DNA of 55,649 nt. It comes from Ohessyouella blattaphilus. Lineage in GTDB: Bacteria > Bacillota > Clostridia > Lachnospirales > Lachnospiraceae. Shown one piece after another: positions 43,342 through 50,709 of this stretch; positions within the stretch are counted from its first letter, which is position 1, and each line of letters begins with the position of its first letter. The notes below the pieces were generated by a model. That model was not told where the DNA came from. It saw only the letters and a program-made list of their open reading frames with translations, and did no database searches. The position numbers were made by a program, and so were the translations under genes. Location: assembly GCF_024721265.1 (NCBI RefSeq), contig NZ_JAMXOC010000022.1, positions 1 through 55,649 of the forward strand, read 5' to 3'.

Positions 43342-44369
43342 CATAGATTGGGGTTGGTCGATGCTCTTTCGATAAGCTCACCGGCAAAAATTACACCAGG
43401 GACGCTTTCTTTACTCTTAATCATGCGGAACAAAGCCTGCATCGAAGATGTGGTTAGTTCCTTAATCGGTTGGCGAATGGTGGTAATTGAGGGTTCGTAG
43501 TAAAAGGTCTCGTCAATGCCATCAAAGCCAGCTACGGCGTAATCTTCCGGGATTTTCTTCCCTGCTTCAAAGATGGCTTTACATGCACCGATTGCTAATA
43601 AATCAGAGATAGCAAAAACCGCAGTAAAATCCAGCTTTTCCTTTAGGGCTTCCTGCATAACGACGTAACCATTGCGCATAGAATACGTTACCACGTTCTT
43701 TGCCATATAGCGAATCAGCTTTTCGTCTAAGTCTATATGATTATCCTTAAGCGCTGCTTGATACCCCTCAAGACGTCTCCGTCCAATACTTTCGTCGTGT
43801 TCCATCGGCCCAAGTAAGACGATGCGCTTGTGACCCTGACGAATTAGGTACTCGGTCATCTTATAGCTTTCTTTATAATCGTCTACTGCATAAGAGGAAC
43901 AGACGCATTCTTCGTTATTACCAAAGTCACTGGTGGTACAGGTTACAAAGGGGACGGTAAGCTGACTTAGACTTTCCTTCGTGTGGTACTCATATCCACC
44001 TAGGAAAACAATGCCACGAAGACGTTTTTCTTTCGTAAGAGCCACCGCAATATCCACCTCATTGGCATGCTCATCTACGTGTTGGAGAAAAAAAGTATAT
44101 TTCTTGGTGCGAATTTCCTTTTCTATTTCTGTCACCAATTTATTAAAGAACTGGTTCGAGATTCCCTTTACCAGTACCGCAATCGTCTTATTATCCGAAC
44201 GCTTCAAATTTCTGGCACTATTATTCGGCACATAATTAAGCTCTTCAATCGCCTGCATGATTTCTGCTTTCGTCTGCGGATTGATGTCCGGATGATTATT
44301 AATCGCTCGTGATACGGTACTTACAGCCACGTTACAGCGTCTTGCTACATCTTTGATTGTCACTTCCAT
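43341..44369 (-). CDS. LacI family repressor, probable maltodextrin regulator
   Basis: A 342-residue LacI/GalR protein. The N-terminal helix-turn-helix and hinge (TIKDVARRCNVAVSTVSRAI, then YVPNNSARNL) are followed by a sugar-binding domain ending in AVAGFDGIDE and TTIRQPIKEL. It lies in the operon malE-F-G-Q and is the last gene of it, so it probably represses the system in the absence of maltodextrin (MalR role). The matching operator is at 49017-49040. ATG 44369 follows GAAGAGGGGGTAAG. The stop codon lies within the terminator of the convergent RNA. Confidence 0.9.
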   Translation of the reverse strand: MEVTIKDVARRCNVAVSTVSRAINNHPDINPQTKAEIMQAIEELNYVPNNSARNLKRSDNKTIAVLVKGISNQFFNKLVTEIEKEIRTKKYTFFLQHVDEHANEVDIAVALTKEKRLRGIVFLGGYEYHTKESLSQLTVPFVTCTTSDFGNNEECVCSSYAVDDYKESYKMTEYLIRQGHKRIVLLGPMEHDESIGRRRLEGYQAALKDNHIDLDEKLIRYMAKNVVTYSMRNGYVVMQEALKEKLDFTAVFAISDLLAIGACKAIFEAGKKIPEDYAVAGFDGIDETFYYEPSITTIRQPIKELTTSSMQALFRMIKSKESVPGVIFAGELIERASTNPNL

Positions 44370-44391
44370 CTACTTACCCCCTCTTCAGGAT

Positions 44392-45870
44392 TTAGCGGTC
44401 ATAAAGATTAACCAAATCCCTAATCCTTCTTAACATTTTCTTCTTAATCATACTTCGCTTATAGCGCCAAATCCAGTTCCCACCCACAATTCCTGGTTGA
44501 TTAATTCGCGCTCTGGCATCTAAGTTTAAATAATCCTGAAGAGGAATCACACAGAGATTAGCGGTACTGCTCATCGCCAAGCGAATAAATTCTCTGGCCG
44601 CGTGGCGGTCGCTGAGAAAATGCCTGCCTAAATAATGGGTAGCGAATTTTCTTTCATCGGGCTTAATCTCCTGATACCACCCTCTCGTCGTGGTGTTATC
44701 GTGAGTACCGGTATAGACCACACAGTTTCGCGGATACGTATGGGGCAGATAATTGGATTTTTCCCGAGGGTCAAAAGCGAACTGTAAAACCTTCATGCCT
44801 GGATATCCTGTTTCTTTTAGGAGCATTCTGACCGAATCTGTCAAAAAACCTAGGTCCTCAGCAATAATCTCGATATCCCCTAAGGTTTCTTCGAGGGCTT
44901 TAAAAAGAGCCATGCCTGGACCATCTTCCCATTGGCCATTTTCAGCCGTGGTATCCTCAATCGGAACTGCATAGTATTGATCAAAACCGCGGAAATGATC
45001 GATGCGAATCACGTCATAGAGACGTCTCTGATATTCCATCCGCTTACACCACCAGGCAAATCCCGTGCTCGCGTGCTTCTCCCAGCGATAAATCGGGTTA
45101 CCCCAAAGCTGTCCCGTAGGTGAGAAGCCGTCTGGGGGAACGCCGGATTGTTTTGTTGGCCTAACGTCACTATCAAATTCAAATAACTCTGGGTTTGCCC
45201 AAGCATCGGCAGAATCCATAGCGACGTAAATCGGAATGTCACCGATGATTTTAATTCCCAAGTCATTCACGTACTTCTTTAATTTCGTCCACTGCTTAAA
45301 GAATAAATACTGGACGTATTTGTAAAATTCTATCTCTGTCTTTAAGCGACTGCGATACTCCTCTAAAGCCTTCTCTTTTCGCAAACGGATATCGTCGTCC
45401 CAGGTCAGCCAGCTCCGGTCATCAAAGCTCTTCTTAACGGCCGTGTAAAGGGCGTAATCATCAAGCCAGATTTTTTCCTTTTCGCAAAAGTCCATAAACT
45501 CGGCATTGCTTTTAACATTGCTGTGCTCGTAGGCTTTCCCTAATACTTGCCACCGGGCGTGATAGATTTTTTCATAGTCAATTGCTTCTTCGTCTTGCCC
45601 AAAGTCCAGACTGTCCACGTAAGCCTTGTCAAGAACGCCTTCTTTTATCAAGACCTCTAAATCGATAAAGTAAGGGTTCCCAGCAAAGGTAGAAAAGGAT
45701 TGATAGGGTGAATCTCCATAACCAGTAGGCCCCAGTGGCAAAATCTGCCAATACTTCTGACCGGCCTCTTTTAGCTGGTCGGCAAACTCATAGGCCTCCT
45801 TCGAGAAGCAACCGATACCGTATGCCGAAGGCAAACAGCTAATCGGTAATAATATTCCACTTCCTCGCAT
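44392..45870 (-). CDS. malQ: 4-alpha-glucanotransferase (amylomaltase)
   Basis: A 492-residue GH77 enzyme that transfers maltosyl units between alpha-1,4-glucans, recycling short maltodextrins to phosphorylase substrates. Family motifs: MRGSGILLPISCLPSAYGIG, GPTGYGDSPYQSFSTFAGNP, the nucleophile Asp in VIRIDHFRGFDQYYAVP, the acid/base Glu in IIAEDLGF and the GTHDNTTTRGW stabiliser. All are intact. ATG 45870 has TAGGAGGAATC upstream. It lies 12 bases after malG and 22 before the regulator. Confidence 0.95.
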   Translation of the reverse strand: MRGSGILLPISCLPSAYGIGCFSKEAYEFADQLKEAGQKYWQILPLGPTGYGDSPYQSFSTFAGNPYFIDLEVLIKEGVLDKAYVDSLDFGQDEEAIDYEKIYHARWQVLGKAYEHSNVKSNAEFMDFCEKEKIWLDDYALYTAVKKSFDDRSWLTWDDDIRLRKEKALEEYRSRLKTEIEFYKYVQYLFFKQWTKLKKYVNDLGIKIIGDIPIYVAMDSADAWANPELFEFDSDVRPTKQSGVPPDGFSPTGQLWGNPIYRWEKHASTGFAWWCKRMEYQRRLYDVIRIDHFRGFDQYYAVPIEDTTAENGQWEDGPGMALFKALEETLGDIEIIAEDLGFLTDSVRMLLKETGYPGMKVLQFAFDPREKSNYLPHTYPRNCVVYTGTHDNTTTRGWYQEIKPDERKFATHYLGRHFLSDRHAAREFIRLAMSSTANLCVIPLQDYLNLDARARINQPGIVGGNWIWRYKRSMIKKKMLRRIRDLVNLYDR

Positions 45871-45882
45871 TCGCGATTCCTC

Positions 45883-46719
45883 CTAACCTTTCACGGCGCC
45901 CGCAGCTACTCCGCGAATAATATATTTTTGACAACTTAAGTAGAAAATAACGATCGGAATAATAGCAATTACTAGCATCGCCATCATATGCCCCATATCA
46001 ACACCGCCATAACCATCTCTTAGATACTGGATAGCAATCGGAATCGTCTTGATTTCACTGGGTAGAATGAGCTTCGGTAGTAAGTAGTCATTCCAAATCC
46101 ACATCGCATTTAAAATCGCTACGGTAATCGCGGTTGGTCGCAATAGTGGAAAGACAATTTTAAAATACGTCTGCCAAGGGTTACAACCATCGATGTAGGC
46201 CGCTTCCTCAATCTCTAAAGGAATCGCCTTTACAAATCCCGCAAAGATAAAGATGGAAAGCCCGGCACCGTATCCCAGATAGATAAAGATAATTCCTACC
46301 GGATTATCTAGGTAAAGCATGTTTGCCATCTTCGACATACTAAACATTACCATCTGGAAAGGTACGATCATGGCAAAGACGAATAGGTAGTATAAAATCG
46401 AGGTAATCTTTCCTTTTACCCGGGTGATATACCAAGCGGTCATGGACGTACAAAGGACGATGAGACCGACGGAGAAGACGGTAATGAATAAACTCCAGCC
46501 AAAGGCGCCGATCAGTCCCGTCTTGGCAATTCCCTTTATATAGTTATCAAGTCCTACAAAAGATCCTTTTCGCGGTAGAGCGAAAGGCTCTGAACTGATA
46601 AATAACGTTCCTTTAAATGAATTATAAACAATAATGATAATCGGCACTAAAAATAATAACGCAATGGCACCAATAATGATAGTAAGAAATAAATTATCTC
46701 GCTTTTCTTTCGCTTTCAT
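45883..46719 (-). CDS. malG: Maltodextrin ABC transporter permease MalG
   Basis: A 278-residue permease with six hydrophobic segments and the EAA loop EEAAYIDGCNPWQTYFKIVF. This is the MalG position and size in a malE-malF-malG operon. It overlaps malF by one base (TGATG), giving translational coupling. The ending RGVAAGAVKG is the typical MalG-like C-terminus of CUT1 transporters. The ATPase (MsmK/MalK-like) is not in the window and must be supplied elsewhere, as is common in Firmicutes. Confidence 0.93.
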   Translation of the reverse strand: MKAKEKRDNLFLTIIIGAIALLFLVPIIIIVYNSFKGTLFISSEPFALPRKGSFVGLDNYIKGIAKTGLIGAFGWSLFITVFSVGLIVLCTSMTAWYITRVKGKITSILYYLFVFAMIVPFQMVMFSMSKMANMLYLDNPVGIIFIYLGYGAGLSIFIFAGFVKAIPLEIEEAAYIDGCNPWQTYFKIVFPLLRPTAITVAILNAMWIWNDYLLPKLILPSEIKTIPIAIQYLRDGYGGVDMGHMMAMLVIAIIPIVIFYLSCQKYIIRGVAAGAVKG

Positions 46720-47561
46720 CAGTTCTCCACCTCCTTACTTCTTGTGGCTCGAAGCTGAATTAGGGCAACGACTCCCAACAATAGGAAGAAGACCACCGCT
46801 TTTGCTTGACCCACGCCCTCCCAGCCTGGCCGACCGTAGAACGTGTTGTAGATATCAAGTGCCAGCATCTGCGTCTTCCGACCAGGAGCACCCGCCGTTA
46901 ACGCTAAGTTTTGGTCAAATAGCTTGAAGGAATTGGTTAGAGTCAAAAATAGACAGATGGTAAAAGATGGCATCATCATCGGCATCACAATCTTCCGAAT
47001 CGCCTGAAATCTCGTAGTGCCATCAATCTCTGCAGCCTCCAATAAATCTGGCGAAACATTCTGAATTCCGGTTATATAGATAATCATCATATATCCAATC
47101 ATCTGCCAATTCATGAGGATGACTAAGCCCCAAAAACCGTATTTGGGATCACTGACAATGGTCATTCCTTTAGTGAGCAGAACGCCATCGATAATCATCT
47201 TCCAAATGTAACCAAGAACAATTCCCCCGATCAAGTTCGGCATAAAGAATACTGAGCGGTATAAATTTGTCCCTTTAATCCCCTTTGTCAAACCAAGAGC
47301 TAGGATAAACGCAAAGACGTTTACTGAGATTACCGCTAATACCGTAAAGGCTCCCGTGAACTTAAGGGCCTGAATGAAGTCACCGTGTTGTAGCATTCGG
47401 CTATAGTTCTTAAGGCCGACGAATTCCGCATCGATAATCGTCGTGAAATCACAAAAGGATAGGTAGATACCGACGATAAACGGTAACAAAAAGGCAAATG
47501 TAAAAGCGATAAGGGTGGGTAAAACAAATACGGGAAAATACTTTTTTAATGCTTTATGCAT
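46719..47561 (-). CDS. malF: Maltodextrin ABC transporter permease MalF
   Basis: A 280-residue CUT1 permease with six hydrophobic segments and the EAA loop LEAAEIDGTTRFQAIRKIVM. It is shorter than the E. coli MalF, which has an extra large periplasmic loop, as is usual in Gram-positives. ATG 47561 follows AATGAGGTG. Upstream lies a strong hairpin that separates it from malE. Confidence 0.93.
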   Translation of the reverse strand: MHKALKKYFPVFVLPTLIAFTFAFLLPFIVGIYLSFCDFTTIIDAEFVGLKNYSRMLQHGDFIQALKFTGAFTVLAVISVNVFAFILALGLTKGIKGTNLYRSVFFMPNLIGGIVLGYIWKMIIDGVLLTKGMTIVSDPKYGFWGLVILMNWQMIGYMMIIYITGIQNVSPDLLEAAEIDGTTRFQAIRKIVMPMMMPSFTICLFLTLTNSFKLFDQNLALTAGAPGRKTQMLALDIYNTFYGRPGWEGVGQAKAVVFFLLLGVVALIQLRATRSKEVEN

Positions 47562-47592
47562 ATGTACACCTCATTTCTGTGTCGGATAAAAA

Positions 47593-47630
47593 AGCTGCTT
47601 GAGGGATGCAAGTGCTCCCCTCAAGCAGCT
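47593..47630 (-). terminator. Intercistronic hairpin between malE and malF
   Basis: AGCTGCTTGAGGG (47593-47605) and CCCTCAAGCAGCT (47618-47630) form a perfect 13-bp stem with a 12-base loop; on the minus strand it is followed by six T residues. It probably acts as a partial terminator or stabiliser that raises malE over malFG, as required for an abundant binding protein. Confidence 0.85.
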
Positions 47631-47639
47631 AATACGTAT

Positions 47640-48980
47640 CTAGTCTGCGATAGCTTCTTTTTCAGAGGCCCAGCTTGCTGTCATGTCAGACACTACGGCA
47701 TCCCATTCCTTATTTCCCTGTGCATACTCAAGTAAAGAAGCACCAAAGTCATCTTTAAAGGTCTGGCTTGGGAAGGTGGTGAATACCCAGTTCACTACAG
47801 TCTTAGAATCATCCTGAAGAGCTGCTGCAATTTGTTGTGCCAAAGGATCTTCTGGCTGTTCGCTACTATCGAAGGTACTAAATGGCATAATAAAGCCCAT
47901 GTCTTCGATCATGAATTTTTTACCCTTTTCAGAGGTTACTAACCAGTTCATAAAGTCAAGGGTTGCTTGCTTGTCTGCATCACTAGCCTTCTCGTTTACA
48001 CAGAAGTAGTTCTCAGTTCCTAGACATAGTCCTTGGTCTTTATCATCATCAGTACCTGTGTAAAGTGGCATAAACTTAACGTCCTCTGCCTTTACTACGT
48101 AACCGTCAGTCTCTGTTACCTGGCCCCAACCCCAGTTACCGTTTTGTACCATGGCACTCTTACCTAAGGCGAATTCTGCCATTGAGTCGTTTACTGTCTT
48201 CGAACCAACAAGTCCAGGTTCAACGGTTGAGTTATTTAGGTATAAATCGAAAAGGTTTTTGTACTCTTTGTTGTAAGAGAATTCGATCTTATCCATATCG
48301 TTTGTGTCGTTATCTTTGTACTCATAGAAAATCGGCACATTTGCTAAATGAGTCTGCCATCTCCAGTCTTCTCCAGGTGAGAAGGAGGTAGATGAGAATA
48401 CGCCATCAATACCAAGTTCTTCTTTGTGTTTGGTCATGTCTTCAGCAACGGCTTTTAGCGTATCAAAATCTTGGATTTCATCAGCTGAACCGATAGAAAC
48501 GGCTTTATCTGCTAAAGCGAAATACTGTTGCATAATGGCATCGTTGTAGATAATTCCAAATCCCTCTACTACGTAAGGAATTCCGTAGACACCATCACCA
48601 TCTGTTACAGCAAGGCTTGGGTCGGACAAATTCTTGTAAAAATCGGTATCCTTTAAATCCATACAGTAAGCTGACCAGGTTTTATAACCGATTGGTCCAT
48701 TGATCTGGAATAAAGTTGGTGGCTCTTTCTTCGCGATTTCTGACTTAAGTGTGGTCTCGTACTGTCCAGAAGCGGCGGTACTAACTTTCACCTTAACACC
48801 AGTCTCATCTTCATACTCTTTCGCAATGGTTTCCCATTGTTTTGATACTTCTGGCTTAAAGTTCAGATAATACACTGAGCCTTTATCGTCGCCTTCTTCT
48901 TTCTTGCTCCCGCATCCGGCAAATAAACCTACTGCCATTAAAGATACCAGAGATAATGCGATTACTTTCTTAAACTTCAT
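47640..48980 (-). CDS. malE: Maltodextrin-binding lipoprotein MalE
   Basis: A 446-residue lipoprotein: signal and lipobox VGLFAGC (Cys23), then a CUT1-type solute-binding domain (GSVYYLNFKPEVSKQWETIA). The size and context (malF, malG, malQ, glgP and a LacI regulator) make maltodextrin the best-supported substrate, though other oligosaccharides are possible. ATG 48980 has AAGGAGGAG upstream. It is the first gene of the operon and follows a LacI-type operator directly downstream of a predicted promoter. Confidence 0.88.
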   Translation of the reverse strand: MKFKKVIALSLVSLMAVGLFAGCGSKKEEGDDKGSVYYLNFKPEVSKQWETIAKEYEDETGVKVKVSTAASGQYETTLKSEIAKKEPPTLFQINGPIGYKTWSAYCMDLKDTDFYKNLSDPSLAVTDGDGVYGIPYVVEGFGIIYNDAIMQQYFALADKAVSIGSADEIQDFDTLKAVAEDMTKHKEELGIDGVFSSTSFSPGEDWRWQTHLANVPIFYEYKDNDTNDMDKIEFSYNKEYKNLFDLYLNNSTVEPGLVGSKTVNDSMAEFALGKSAMVQNGNWGWGQVTETDGYVVKAEDVKFMPLYTGTDDDKDQGLCLGTENYFCVNEKASDADKQATLDFMNWLVTSEKGKKFMIEDMGFIMPFSTFDSSEQPEDPLAQQIAAALQDDSKTVVNWVFTTFPSQTFKDDFGASLLEYAQGNKEWDAVVSDMTASWASEKEAIAD

Positions 48981-49016
48981 CGTAACTCCTCCTTATAAAA
49001 TGAAACCTATGGTTTT

Positions 49017-49040
49017 GGAAACGGTATCGGTAACGTTTCC
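49017..49040. promoter_or_regulatory. LacI-type operator upstream of malE
   Basis: GGAAACGG at 49017 and CGTTTCC at 49034-49040 flank a near-palindrome; the outer bases AAACG...CGTTT are exact. It lies 3' of the malE start site, between promoter and gene, the usual place for a repressor block. AAACG/CGTTT half-sites are typical of LacI/GalR family binding. Confidence 0.7.
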
Positions 49041-49053
49041 GGTTCATGTCATA

Positions 49054-49082
49054 ACCATACCACCTTTACCTAGAAGATTCAA
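49054..49082 (-). promoter_or_regulatory. malE: Predicted malE promoter
   Basis: On the minus strand TTGAAT (49082-49077) and TATGGT (49059-49054) are separated by 17 bases. The predicted start near 49047 is directly before the operator at 49040-49017. Confidence 0.65.
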
Positions 49083-49156
49083 GACCGTTTGACTTTTATT
49101 TGTTATTTTTGTGCACCTTTCACATTTTTATTTATGTCTTCTAAGAAGAAGTGCAC

Positions 49157-49190
49157 AAAAAAAAGGGCCATTATCTCAGCCCCCTTACAT
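49157..49190 (-). terminator. Terminator after XRE-cupin gene
   Basis: On the minus strand a G-rich arm AAGGGGGC and a GCCCTT arm flank a 9-10-base loop and are followed by eight T residues. The stem has one bulge. Confidence 0.7.
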
Positions 49191-49191
49191 T

Positions 49192-49743
49192 TTACAAATA
49201 CTTCATTATATTTTGAAACACGGTCTCTTCATCGCTAGGATTGATATAGGCATGATTCGCATCTCCTTTAAACCGAAGTGAATCTCCCGCCAAAAGAAGG
49301 TATTCCTTCTCATCAATTACTAGTAAAAGCTGTCCTTTTGTCACCAAAACGTATTCTTCGTAGACATTTGCATGAGATGGTGACTCGTAGTGGCATCCAG
49401 GTAGCAAGGTAATGTGAAAATAATCAATACCAGTCATTGGATCAAAGGGAAATACATTGCGTAAGATCATACGCCCCTCATCCTCTTCCACTAACGGAGT
49501 GTCCGCCAGAGGCATCACGTGGTAATCGGTGCTTGTGGTCTCCAGCAAACGGGAAAAAGTAATGCGCAGTCCGGTGGAAATCTTCCACAGAGTGGATACC
49601 GTCGGGTTTGATTCTCCTCTTTCAATCTGGGCTAGCATTGCTTTACTCACCCCTGTGCGCATCGCCACTTTGTCTAAGCTTAGGCCCATTTCCTGACGTA
49701 CGCTTTTTATAATTGCTCCCATATTTGCAGGTGGGTTATTCAT
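49192..49743 (-). CDS. XRE-cupin transcriptional regulator
   Basis: A 183-residue regulator with an N-terminal helix-turn-helix (14-65, MGLSLDKVAMRTGVSKAML and GESNPTVSTLWKI) and a C-terminal cupin (about 105-180, GCHYESPSHANVYEEYVLV and GDSLRFKGDANHAY). Proteins of this class sense small metabolites. It is 49 bases after the glycyl radical activase on the same strand, so it may be part of that unit and regulate it. ATG 49743 follows AAAAGGAGCG. Confidence 0.85.
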   Translation of the reverse strand: MNNPPANMGAIIKSVRQEMGLSLDKVAMRTGVSKAMLAQIERGESNPTVSTLWKISTGLRITFSRLLETTSTDYHVMPLADTPLVEEDEGRMILRNVFPFDPMTGIDYFHITLLPGCHYESPSHANVYEEYVLVTKGQLLLVIDEKEYLLLAGDSLRFKGDANHAYINPSDEETVFQNIMKYL

Positions 49744-49792
49744 TGACTTTCGCTCCTTTTTCTCTTTTTGTTAAATCCAAAGTCTATGTCCT

Positions 49793-50707
49793 CTAAGTAT
49801 AAGAAACCAAACGGATGCCATAAGAACGGATTAAATCCGCCGCTTCTTCAAGCTCCTCTTCACTTGGCACTTCAAAGATATGTAATGCCTCCTCCATCTG
49901 GAGAGCGTGGTATTTTTCACGTCCCAAATCGTGATATGGAAGCAATTCAAGCTCGGCATCTGGCAAATATCTGGACATAAATTCTAAAGTCTGTTCTAGG
50001 TTTTCCCTCGTCAAATTAAGACCGGGTATAGAGGGTATACGTATGGTCATTGGTATTTTCAGCTCATAGATACGCTTCGCATTATCCAAGATAATTTGAT
50101 TGGATACACCGGTGTAATGCTTATGCTTCTCTTCATCCATAACCTTAAGATCATAAAAAATATGACTCATTTTTGGTAGAATATCTGAGACTTTATCAAA
50201 AGCAAAATAACCACACGTTTCTAGCCACTGATCAATACCTTGGGAGCTTAATCCCGTTACCAGTTCCCGCAAAAACTCAGCCTGGAAAGTCGGCTCGCCT
50301 CCGGAATAAGTTACACCGCCACCAGAATAGCGATAGAATATCTCATCCCTTTGCACCCTCTTTATAATGTCTTCAGCGCTGCTGGCTTTACACATTACGC
50401 TTAGCGCTTCCTGAGGACAGGCGCTCGCACACACACCACAGCCCACGCAAAGCGTTCGCGACCCTTTAGCCGTCGGATCAATCCCCTGAGGACAGACACT
50501 CTTGCATGTTCCGCAGTGAGTGCATTTTCCTTGGTAGTACGCTAGTTTTCTATTTGTGGTCCATGTTTCTGGATTCGCACACCACTGACACCTTAGAGGA
50601 CACCCAGGCAAAAATATCACGGTCCGAATGCCGTCACCATCATGGGTGGAAAAGCTCTGTATTTGCAGTAAACTTCCGTTTTCTATTCGTTCTTTATTTT
50701 CACTCAT
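49793..50707 (-). CDS. Glycyl radical enzyme activating protein (radical SAM)
   Basis: A 304-residue activase. The radical SAM CPLRCQWC (CxxxCxxC) at about 36-43 binds the catalytic [4Fe-4S] cluster; two further ferredoxin-like motifs, CTHCGTCKSVCP and CVGCGVCASACP, form the extra clusters found in activases of the GRE-eliminase class. GGGVTYSGGEPTFQ is the SAM-binding GGE motif. It installs the glycyl radical on the enzyme encoded just upstream, with a two-base gap. No clear ribosome binding site is seen, so translation may be coupled. Confidence 0.93.
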   Translation of the reverse strand: MSENKERIENGSLLQIQSFSTHDGDGIRTVIFLPGCPLRCQWCANPETWTTNRKLAYYQGKCTHCGTCKSVCPQGIDPTAKGSRTLCVGCGVCASACPQEALSVMCKASSAEDIIKRVQRDEIFYRYSGGGVTYSGGEPTFQAEFLRELVTGLSSQGIDQWLETCGYFAFDKVSDILPKMSHIFYDLKVMDEEKHKHYTGVSNQIILDNAKRIYELKIPMTIRIPSIPGLNLTRENLEQTLEFMSRYLPDAELELLPYHDLGREKYHALQMEEALHIFEVPSEEELEEAADLIRSYGIRLVSYT

Positions 50708-50709
50708 AA

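Noticed and set aside
42914-43387. 157-codon minus-strand reading frame over the structured RNA
   Set aside because: It has no ribosome binding site, odd composition, and runs through the stems, promoter and terminator of the RNA; this is typical of a chance frame over structured RNA.
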